Source: Zobellia russellii (lineage in GTDB: Bacteria > Bacteroidota > Bacteroidia > Flavobacteriales > Flavobacteriaceae). Taken from it: a stretch of DNA of 64,000 nucleotides. A program made the position numbers and the translations under genes. Under the pieces are notes generated by a model. It did not search any database. It was not told the DNA's origin and saw nothing but the letters and a program-made list of their open reading frames with translations. This document shows positions 46,640-53,529 of the stretch, piece after piece (the first letter of the stretch is position 1; every line of letters starts with the position of its first letter). The stretch lies in the NCBI RefSeq assembly GCF_018728565.1, contig NZ_JACSOI010000004.1, positions 1-64,000 on the forward strand, written 5' to 3'.

Positions 46640-47803
46640 ATGGGAAAAAAAACTGCAATAGGCTGGGATGCACGTTATCCTTCTATAGATGATTTACGAA
46701 ATAGGGCAATGAAGAAAATTCCAAAATTCGCTTTTGAATATTTGGATGGGGGATGCAATGAAGATGTAAACCTGCACAAGAATACCGCCCAAATCCGTGA
46801 TGTAGAATTATTGCCATATTACCTCAGTAACCACACGAAATCGGTGATGAAAACCGAGATTTTTGGACATACTTACGATGCTCCTTTTGGTATTGCACCT
46901 GTAGGTCTACAAGGACTCATGTGGCCCAATGCTCCGGAAATATTGGCTAAAGCGGCCTTTGAGCATAACGTTCCTTTTGTATTGAGTACGGTAAGTACCA
47001 GTAGTATTGAGCGCATTTCGGAGATTACGGAAGGCAAGGCCTGGTTTCAATTGTACCATCCTACGGAAAATACCTTGCGGGATGATATTATTAGACGCGC
47101 TGCGGTAGCGGAATGCCCGGTTCTGGTTATTCTTTGTGATGTACCTACTTTTGGTTTTAGACCAAGGGATATAAGAAACGGATTGGCCATGCCCCCTAAA
47201 ATGTCAGTAAAAAATATTCTGCAAATTATGGGCAAACCGGAATGGGCAATGAAAACCCTTATTCATGGGCAACCTAATTTTGAAACCTTAAAGCCCTATA
47301 TGCCCAAGGGACTCGATTTAAAACAGCTAGGTAAATTCATGGACCAAACTTTTTCCGGCAGATTGAACGAAGAAAAAATAAAACCAATCCGCGATATGTG
47401 GAAAGGCAAGTTGGTTCTAAAAGGAGTAGCCAATGAAGCCGATGTAGAAAAAGCGTTACGGCTAGGTATAGATGGAGTTATTGTGTCCAATCACGGTGGT
47501 AGACAGTTAGACGCCGGGGAGTCTACCATCAAACCTTTATCTAGAATAGCGGAAAAATATGGAGACCAGCTTACGGTCATGATGGATAGCGGTATTCGCT
47601 CAGGACCGGATATAGCTCGCACATTGGCCAGTGGAGCCAAATTTACCTTTATGGGACGGTCGTTTATGTACGGTGTTAGTGCGTTGGGAAGTAATGGTGG
47701 AAACCATACTATTTCCCTACTAAAAACCGAACTACAACAAGTAATGGAACAAATTTGTTGTGAAAGGGTAGAGGACTTTCCAAAGCATTTAATTTCCAAA
47801 TAG
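46640..47803 (+). CDS. lldD: FMN-dependent L-lactate dehydrogenase (alpha-hydroxyacid oxidase family)
   Basis: 387 residues, matching LldD length. Flavin-barrel motifs include FAFEYLDGGCNEDVNLHKN, APFGIAPVGLQGLMWP and WFQLYHPTENT. LVLKGVANEADVEKAL carries the FMN lysine, GVIVSNHGGRQLD the catalytic histidine, and MMDSGIRSGPDIA the phosphate-binding end. The frame extends to a TTG at 46595, but the ATG at 46640 (MGKKTAIGWD) gives a normal start. It oxidises L-lactate to pyruvate, passing electrons to quinone or oxygen. As last gene of the fucose operon it consumes the lactate half of the FAH product. A CCTC/GAGG hairpin lies in the 62-bp gap before it. Confidence 0.88.
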   Translation: MGKKTAIGWDARYPSIDDLRNRAMKKIPKFAFEYLDGGCNEDVNLHKNTAQIRDVELLPYYLSNHTKSVMKTEIFGHTYDAPFGIAPVGLQGLMWPNAPEILAKAAFEHNVPFVLSTVSTSSIERISEITEGKAWFQLYHPTENTLRDDIIRRAAVAECPVLVILCDVPTFGFRPRDIRNGLAMPPKMSVKNILQIMGKPEWAMKTLIHGQPNFETLKPYMPKGLDLKQLGKFMDQTFSGRLNEEKIKPIRDMWKGKLVLKGVANEADVEKALRLGIDGVIVSNHGGRQLDAGESTIKPLSRIAEKYGDQLTVMMDSGIRSGPDIARTLASGAKFTFMGRSFMYGVSALGSNGGNHTISLLKTELQQVMEQICCERVEDFPKHLISK

Positions 47804-47831
47804 AATTCTACAATAGAAAACCTTGGGCAGG

Positions 47832-49259
47832 TTAGGGCTTTACAGTTATAATAATCCTTTTATAACTAGATAATGCAGGTGTGCCTTTATCCGTTACTTT
47901 TAGAATCATATGAACGGTCATTTCTTTTTCTACCTTTGGGGCAGCAAAAGAAACTAAATGGGCATTTTCGGTTCCTCCTATTTTTATTGGTTTTTTATAC
48001 GTGCCCGCCTCGGGGTAATCAAACCAAAGAAAGCTTAGGCTATCTCCATCCGGGTCAGTAGAATCAAAGGCATCAAGTGTTATGCCTTTTCCCGATTTCA
48101 CTGTAATTCTGTCAGCATGTTTTAAAGCGATTACCGGAGCGTGATTGGCTTCGGAAAATGGTAGGGTGCACCAATCCATTCGGGCTGCGAAATCATTTTG
48201 AAAATCATCTCTCCATCGCCATAGAGAAACTTTATCACCTTTAAAAACGGTGGTGTCTAATTCTACATTTCTACCATAATCTTTTGCTAGATAAGGAGAG
48301 AATCTATCTTCTGTATTGGTCCAAATTGGCCTAGTTTCAACTTCAAAGGGTACACCGGAATTCCCTTTCTTCCGACCGGAAAAAGTAGGTCTTAGAAATT
48401 CATACCTACCGCCCCAACCACCCCAATTAGGATGTTCAGGGGCGTTTAATCCGTTAGGGATAAGAGATAAGAAAGCTGGGGTGTCACCTTCAACTCCCCA
48501 TGCAACATCAGGGTATAAGGCCCCAAGTGGACCATGTCCTTGTTGTATGTTTTCAGAAATCCAAGTGTTACTAATTTCGGTATTGTCAATACCCTTAATA
48601 AAGCTATTTATGCCATTCCAAGTGGCTGTACCATAATCGTCACCTGGGCTTACGATATAAAAGAGGTCTTGAAATTTATCCCTGATCCAAATCCCGCTAT
48701 CATCTTGGTCGGAAATGGTATAGACCCGTAATTTGGAAATGAGTCGTTTTTGTTCTTCCTTGGTTTTGGTGTTCTTTATTTTCAATAAAGCTTGAGCCAA
48801 GGTATTGGCACCTCCCCAAACGGAAATCCACAAAGGGCGCTCATCTTTCTCTTCAAGTGTTTTAATGATCCAATCAGAACCTTCGGAGTCTTTATCCTTT
48901 CCAACACCCAACATTCCATAAACAGGTAGACCGGATTTTACCAATGGAAATAAATCTTCCGGTTTTGGGAAATCCGGATGATGCAATTTAAGGTTGGGCT
49001 GCACTTCTGCATAAGCGGAAAGCACTTTGTTTATTGATTCCGGATGTACGGAATTTTTAAGCCAACAAGAAGTAGTGGCTACTATACCTTTTATATCTAT
49101 TTCGTTGGCGTACAGGAGTAAACGTACCAATGATTGTGTGTCATCCGGGTCAGCCTCAATATCCGTAAGAATGATTACCCTGCTCTTTTTAGAAGTTTCT
49201 TGTGCTATAAGAACACTAAAGTTCAGCGTAAATAAAAGTAGGAAAAAGAGTTTTTTCAT
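47832..49259 (-). CDS. DUF1593 / nucleoside-hydrolase-like secreted protein
   Basis: 475 residues with a signal peptide ending near LIAQ. VIILTDIEADPDDTQSLVRLL near residue 28 is the DxDD-type calcium loop of the inosine-uridine nucleoside hydrolase fold. GGANTLAQALLKI near 150 and HGPLGALYPDVAWGVEGDTPAFL near 250 follow. The last 90 residues form a separate Ig-like or cadherin-like beta domain (GKGITLDAFDSTDPDGDSLSFLW). This architecture is DUF1593; related proteins were reported as cellulose-binding, and the true substrate is unknown. It is convergent with the fucose operon, 28 bp from its end, and is not obviously part of an operon. Confidence 0.8.
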   Translation of the reverse strand: MKKLFFLLLFTLNFSVLIAQETSKKSRVIILTDIEADPDDTQSLVRLLLYANEIDIKGIVATTSCWLKNSVHPESINKVLSAYAEVQPNLKLHHPDFPKPEDLFPLVKSGLPVYGMLGVGKDKDSEGSDWIIKTLEEKDERPLWISVWGGANTLAQALLKIKNTKTKEEQKRLISKLRVYTISDQDDSGIWIRDKFQDLFYIVSPGDDYGTATWNGINSFIKGIDNTEISNTWISENIQQGHGPLGALYPDVAWGVEGDTPAFLSLIPNGLNAPEHPNWGGWGGRYEFLRPTFSGRKKGNSGVPFEVETRPIWTNTEDRFSPYLAKDYGRNVELDTTVFKGDKVSLWRWRDDFQNDFAARMDWCTLPFSEANHAPVIALKHADRITVKSGKGITLDAFDSTDPDGDSLSFLWFDYPEAGTYKKPIKIGGTENAHLVSFAAPKVEKEMTVHMILKVTDKGTPALSSYKRIIITVKP

Positions 49260-49319
49260 AATGGTGAATTTTGGTGGTAGGGGAAAATCACTAAGCTTTT
49301 AAAAGTAGCAATTTTTCTT

Positions 49320-49895
49320 TTACAAAAATTGTTTTGGTTTTTGGTTTTTACCGGCGTTCTCCGCGATTTCTTGAATACGTTTTTGCCGGGTTTCTTTTCT
49401 TTTGGCGGAAATTACCCAATATAGAAGCTGTTTTTTTCCGGACTTGCTTAGTGCAATATAGAATTCTGTAGCACCTTTTCTTTTTTTTAATTCTTCGGCG
49501 AGGTCAGCTGGTATTTCCAAGGCTTCCACAGTGTCCAATATAGTCCATGAACCATTGGCTTTTGCTATAGCTATACTTTTGTGGCCAGCTTGGGTCATAA
49601 GACCTTTTTTGGTGAGCGATGTTACTTTCTCTTTATTGATTTTAGACCAGTTGCTTACGGCTTTTCGCTTGCAAAAGTATTGTTTGTACCGCTCTGCATC
49701 AATAGTTCGTTTTGTGCTATCTATCCAACCATAACAGAGAGCATGGTCTACAGCTTGGCTCCAGGATAGATTGGTATTTGCTGTATTCCTTTTGTGGATA
49801 ACCAACCAAACGGAGTTTTTTTGCTGATGGTTTTTTTCTAACCATTTCCGCCATTCCTGTTGGTTTGCTGGGCAATAGATTTCGGTTTCTTCCAT
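49320..49895 (-). CDS. YdeI/OmpD-associated-family protein
   Basis: 191 residues, cytoplasmic. It matches the YdeI/OmdA pattern: an N-terminal segment WRKWLEKNHQQKNSVWLVI with SWSQAVDHALCYGWIDSTKR, and a C-terminal basic region AKRKETRQKRIQEIAENAGKN. Homologues are linked to cationic peptide and bacteriocin tolerance in some bacteria, but the biochemical role is not established. The neighbouring DUF1801 gene ends 6 bp upstream, so the two are almost certainly co-transcribed, a pairing common in this family. Confidence 0.8.
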   Translation of the reverse strand: MEETEIYCPANQQEWRKWLEKNHQQKNSVWLVIHKRNTANTNLSWSQAVDHALCYGWIDSTKRTIDAERYKQYFCKRKAVSNWSKINKEKVTSLTKKGLMTQAGHKSIAIAKANGSWTILDTVEALEIPADLAEELKKRKGATEFYIALSKSGKKQLLYWVISAKRKETRQKRIQEIAENAGKNQKPKQFL

Positions 49896-49901
49896 ACCTC
49901 A

Positions 49902-50330
49902 TTAAATACCAAGGGTAGGCAAATGTTTTACTTTATGATAGGTTAAGGCAGATTTAATGCAGTAAGTAAGTTCTTCTGTGGGAAGTTCACTATTCAGATT
50001 AAAGACTATAGCTCTCTTCCCTTCATACTCAAAAGTGTCTTTAAATACGGTCTTAAAGGTTTCTACCAATCTACTGGTGCATTTAAAATAGAGCGCATAT
50101 TGGTCTGGGGATTTGGCTTTCCAATCTATGCGAAGGGTGCTGCCTATTTTGGTCAGGTAACTGGGTTCTCCCCATTTTAGGGTTTCCTCTAATTGGGCTA
50201 TACCTTCCGTTGCTTTGGCGGTGTCTATGACCAGTTTTCGTAAAGCTATCATCTGAGGGCGCACATAATCCGGATAACCGGCGAATACAGATTCCACTTC
50301 TGGATTGATATCTAACTGTAAATCTTGCAT
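49902..50330 (-). CDS. DUF1801-family protein
   Basis: 142 residues, cytoplasmic. VESVFAGYPDYVRPQMIALRKLVIDTA, then EETLKWGEPSYLT and RIDWKAKSPDQYALYF, are the hallmark segments of DUF1801 (YdhG-like fold). The fold resembles small frataxin-like proteins, but function is unproven. It is first in the two-gene unit with the YdeI-like gene. Confidence 0.8.
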   Translation of the reverse strand: MQDLQLDINPEVESVFAGYPDYVRPQMIALRKLVIDTAKATEGIAQLEETLKWGEPSYLTKIGSTLRIDWKAKSPDQYALYFKCTSRLVETFKTVFKDTFEYEGKRAIVFNLNSELPTEELTYCIKSALTYHKVKHLPTLGI

Positions 50331-50426
50331 GGATATAAGTTGGTTGCGTAGTTAAATGTAACCAATAGAATCCGTTTTGGCAATGCCAAGTGATAGATAT
50401 AGAGAGGAGATTTAAACTGTTGTGGC

Positions 50427-51062
50427 CTATTCGTCTTTCCTAAAAATTAAATCTTGCTCTTCCATGGCAGTAACGACCAATTGAATATAGTCGTCCACGG
50501 CTTTTTCAATATTCTTTGGGTCGGAGATATCAATACTTCCTCGCCAAATCATAGATCGGTCCTTGCCTTCACAAATGCAGTAGAGGGTAGTCTCGGCATG
50601 GTAAATATTAAAATCATCGTAGTAATTATCGTCATAAAAAATATCTTGATTTTCTAGATAATCATCGTTAAATCTACCCTTGTAGTTATCCAATTTTGAA
50701 ATAGCGCTCAAAAAACTTTCCCGATTTTCGGAACCGGTGATTTTGGTAAATAGTATGGCGTCAAAATCTTTGTCCAAAAGACTTTGCTCTACGGCATCAA
50801 GTTCCTTTTCGGATTTTTTGGAGTTGGTAAAAGAAACATCAAAGACATCCAAGCTCTGCATGGCCTCAACATTTCTTTTGGTAAATTCCTTTTGTAATTT
50901 GGCCTCAAAACTTTCTCTTGCATTTTGGTTTTGGGTCATACCTACAATAAGTACTTTCTGAGCATCGAACAGAACAATATCCGGATTTTTCCAATTTTCC
51001 ACTAAACTAGCAGAGGAACAACCAAGACACAGTAGCAACAATAATGGGGCTAATTTTTTCAT
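50427..51062 (-). CDS. Hypothetical lipoprotein
   Basis: 211 residues with a lipoprotein signal ending LCLGC, then SSASLVENWKNPDIVLFDAQKVLIVGMTQNQNARESFEAKL. The NARESFE..L segment followed by DAILFTKITG recalls small Bacteroidota lipoproteins with a DUF4136-like fold, but I do not recognise the family with certainty. A central segment is very rich in Asp, Asn and Tyr (DIFYDDNYYDDFNIYH near 135-150). It is a single gene, divergent from thioredoxin with a 208-bp gap. No function is assigned. Confidence 0.6.
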   Translation of the reverse strand: MKKLAPLLLLLCLGCSSASLVENWKNPDIVLFDAQKVLIVGMTQNQNARESFEAKLQKEFTKRNVEAMQSLDVFDVSFTNSKKSEKELDAVEQSLLDKDFDAILFTKITGSENRESFLSAISKLDNYKGRFNDDYLENQDIFYDDNYYDDFNIYHAETTLYCICEGKDRSMIWRGSIDISDPKNIEKAVDDYIQLVVTAMEEQDLIFRKDE

Positions 51063-51270
51063 GTTTATCTACAACTTTTAAGGGATAGTTAGAGGTTGTT
51101 TTTTAAAGGTGTTAAGCGTAAAGTAATCTATTTAAAACCGACTTAGATTATATACTCTTTCCCGTTCTGTAATTGGATAAAAGTAACAGGTTTAAATTAT
51201 GTAAACTATGATAAAAGTCAGTTAAATTGAGGTGTTATTTAAGTAATTTTATGAATCGAAATTAAAAAAG

Positions 51271-51570
51271 ATGAAAAGCAGTTTCAAAAATATAATAGAT
51301 TCGGACACTCCGGTATTAGTAGATTTTTTTGCTGATTGGTGCGGCCCTTGTAAAATGTTGGCGCCAATTTTAAAACAGGTCAAGGATGAGCTGGGAGAAG
51401 ATGTTAAGATAGTAAAGATTGATGTAGATAAGAACCAACCGCTAGCAGGCACATATAATGTTCGTGGTGTACCCACAATGATCTTGTTTAAGAACGGAAA
51501 GCAAGTATGGAGACAATCAGGTGTTTTGCAAAAAAATGACATTGTACAAATTGTAAAGTCGAATTCTTAA
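51271..51570 (+). CDS. trxA: Thioredoxin
   Basis: 99 residues, a minimal single-domain thioredoxin. It has the active site WCGPCK with C24 and C27, DFFADWCGPCKMLAPIL before it, and the cis-proline loop GVPTMILFKNGKQVWRQSG. No signal peptide is present, so it is cytoplasmic. The downstream heme lipoprotein gene starts 31 bp later and may be co-transcribed. Gene symbol assigned by family; several trx paralogues are usual. Confidence 0.9.
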   Translation: MKSSFKNIIDSDTPVLVDFFADWCGPCKMLAPILKQVKDELGEDVKIVKIDVDKNQPLAGTYNVRGVPTMILFKNGKQVWRQSGVLQKNDIVQIVKSNS

Positions 51571-51601
51571 TGCGATTTAATTTTATCTAATTCAACCAAA
51601 A

Positions 51602-52600
51602 ATGAAAAAGTACTCCATTTTTCTATTGATCATTATTTTCTTTACAGGTTGTAAAGAAACGAAGAAGGTTAAAATTGAATCTGCGCAAAATATTGAAGAA
51701 ACGCAGAGTGCTAAAACTCAAGAACCGCATCCAGGGAAGGTAATTATGGAGCGGGAATGTTACCTATGTCATGATCCAAAAGCAAAAGTGGCGGATAGAT
51801 TTGCACCTCCCATGGAAGCAATTAAAAGATATTATATAGATTCTACCGTTTCTCAACAGGAATTTACGGAAGCTCTGATTAAGTGGATAAATGATCCCGA
51901 GACAGAAACCAAGATACCTGCCGCACACAAAGAGTTTGGGCCTATGCCATATTTGCCCAATCGTGAGGATGCTTTGACGCAGATAGCAGATTACATTTTC
52001 AACAATGAATTGGAACGACCAGAAGGATTTGATGAACATTTTAAATCTTCGCACAAGGCAGGAGCAGATTTAGAAGATTGTAATTGTTATGAAAACCCAG
52101 GACCGGAAAAAGTGTATGGATCCATAGGCATGGCCTATGCAAAAGAAGCCAAAAAAGCACTAGGTCAAAGCCTTACAAAAGCTATTCAGGAAAAAGGAAC
52201 TGTCGGGGCCATTGAGTTTTGTAATCTTAAGGCTATACAAATTACGGATAGCGTTTCATTGATGAAAAATGCTGCTATTAATAGAGTTTCGGACAAACTA
52301 AGAAATCCTAAAAATAAAGCTACTCCAAAGGAATTGGAATATATAAACTGGTTTAAAGAAGTTTTGGAAGCTGGTGATGAAATTTCGCCTGTTGTTGAGA
52401 CAGAAGATGGAGAGGTGTCTTTTTATTACCCAATTGTAACCAATGCACTTTGTTTACAATGTCATGGAACACCTAATACGCAAGTAATGCCAGAGACTAT
52501 GACAGCATTGAACAAATTGTATCCTAATGATATGGCACTTGGCTATGATGTAAATCAAGTGAGGGGCATGTGGAGTATAGAGTTTTATACGGACAAATAA
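51602..52600 (+). CDS. Heme-binding lipoprotein with cytochrome c and DUF3365-like domains
   Basis: 332 residues with a lipoprotein signal ending FFTGC. Two heme-c motifs are visible: CYLCH (C53, C56, H57) in a small cytochrome-c-like domain (about 45-130), and CLQCH (C284, C287, H288) within a C-terminal domain (about 155-330). The latter resembles DUF3365/Tll0287-type sensors (ALGQSLTKAIQEKGTVGAIEFC, then PNDMALGYDVNQVRGMWSIEFY). It is likely a periplasmic or outer-membrane-anchored redox or ligand-sensing protein. The partner is unknown. It follows thioredoxin by 31 bp, and a strong terminator begins about 80 bp after its stop. Confidence 0.8.
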   Translation: MKKYSIFLLIIIFFTGCKETKKVKIESAQNIEETQSAKTQEPHPGKVIMERECYLCHDPKAKVADRFAPPMEAIKRYYIDSTVSQQEFTEALIKWINDPETETKIPAAHKEFGPMPYLPNREDALTQIADYIFNNELERPEGFDEHFKSSHKAGADLEDCNCYENPGPEKVYGSIGMAYAKEAKKALGQSLTKAIQEKGTVGAIEFCNLKAIQITDSVSLMKNAAINRVSDKLRNPKNKATPKELEYINWFKEVLEAGDEISPVVETEDGEVSFYYPIVTNALCLQCHGTPNTQVMPETMTALNKLYPNDMALGYDVNQVRGMWSIEFYTDK

Positions 52601-52682
52601 CAATATCTATTTAGCTAAATAATACCTGAGTTGAATTGGGGAATCGATAAAGGTTTTTAGCAAGTATTAATTAGATGGTTGG

Positions 52683-52714
52683 AAAAAGGGTGTTGCATGG
52701 CAATGCCCTTTTTT
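52683..52714 (+). terminator. Intrinsic terminator after the heme lipoprotein gene
   Basis: A hairpin with stem AAAAAGGG, two wobble pairs and TTGC is closed by ATG and mirrored as GCAA, TG, CCCTTTTT. It is followed by TTTTTTATTT. It lies about 80 bp downstream of the heme gene stop and upstream of the upp promoter. Confidence 0.75.
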
Positions 52715-52744
52715 ATTTGGTTTAAATTCTTCTAGGATGATTTA

Positions 52745-52785
52745 ATCCTACTTTTTGAGATTATTAAAAAAGTAGGATACCTTTG
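52745..52785 (+). promoter_or_regulatory. upp promoter overlapped by a 12-bp inverted repeat
   Basis: TTTG at 52754-52757 and TACCTTTG at 52778-52785, 20 bp apart, match the Bacteroidota -33 and -7 elements; the upp ATG follows at 52823. An exact 12-bp inverted repeat, ATCCTACTTTTT (52745-52756) with AAAAAGTAGGAT (52767-52778), spans the spacer and touches both elements. This is an ideal place for a repressor to block polymerase. Confidence 0.6.
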
Positions 52786-52822
52786 TTAAAATAGATTTCT
52801 CAATATTAATAAAACACAAAGT

Positions 52823-53476
52823 ATGACAGTCCATAATCTAGGTGAACACAATTCGCTCATGAACAAGTTTATTTCAGAAATAAGGGATGTGGACTTGCAA
52901 AAGGATACTATGCGTTTTAGACGGAATATTGAACGTATAGGGGAGATACTCAGCTATGAAATGAGTAAATCCTTGCACTTTAATAAAAGTAATGTTATCA
53001 CCCCATTGGGCGCGAAAGAAATGCAATTGCCCACAGACCAATTGGTTCTATGCTCTATTTTACGTGCGGGATTACCATTACACCAAGGAATGTTGAATTA
53101 CTTTGATGGGGCTGAGAATGCCTTTATATCGGCATATAGACACCATGAAGGAGACCAAGATGAGTTTGAGGTAATCGTGAACTATTTTGCGGCACCTTCT
53201 TTAGAAGGTAAAGTGTTGGTACTTGCCGATCCTATGTTGGCAACGGGCAGAACTTTGGAAAATGTGCTAAAAGCACTTAAAAATCATGGTACACCGGCGC
53301 AGATACATATTGTTTCTGTTATTGGGGCAAAAGAAGGGGTAGACCATGTGCAAAAGGTGTTCCCTGAAAACACCCAATTGTGGATTTCGGCTATAGACCC
53401 GGAATTGAATGCACGTGGTTATATTATTCCTGGAATAGGTGATGCGGGCGACTTGGCCTATGGGGCCAAGCTTTAG
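52823..53476 (+). CDS. upp: Uracil phosphoribosyltransferase
   Basis: 217 residues, full length for Upp. CSILRAGLPLHQGMLNYF is an early conserved segment. VLADPMLATGRTLENVLKAL is the PRPP-binding loop, and the C-terminus ends YIIPGIGDAGDLAYGAKL, the family's uracil-binding signature. It converts uracil and PRPP to UMP in the cytoplasm (salvage). It is a single gene with its own promoter. An AT-rich hairpin follows. It is convergent with the sulfatase gene at 53530. Confidence 0.95.
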   Translation: MTVHNLGEHNSLMNKFISEIRDVDLQKDTMRFRRNIERIGEILSYEMSKSLHFNKSNVITPLGAKEMQLPTDQLVLCSILRAGLPLHQGMLNYFDGAENAFISAYRHHEGDQDEFEVIVNYFAAPSLEGKVLVLADPMLATGRTLENVLKALKNHGTPAQIHIVSVIGAKEGVDHVQKVFPENTQLWISAIDPELNARGYIIPGIGDAGDLAYGAKL

Positions 53477-53491
53477 ACTGCCCATAACCAT

Positions 53492-53518
53492 ATCAATATA
53501 TCTTGATTTTATTTTTTT
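53492..53518 (+). terminator. Weak AT-rich terminator after upp
   Basis: ATCAA (53492-53496) and TTGAT (53503-53507) form a short 5-bp stem followed by TTTATTTTTTT, 16 bp after the upp stop. The stem is weak but the U-tract is good. Confidence 0.4.
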
Positions 53519-53529
53519 AAAACGAATTC

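Noticed and set aside
15998-47803. Alginate or carrageenan as the target glycan
   Set aside because: KduI/KduD and lyases might suggest alginate, but GH29, the fucose operon and multiple sulfatases do not fit it. No GH16 or GH82 carrageenase, no galactose pathway and no recognisable PL7/PL6 alginate lyase were seen.
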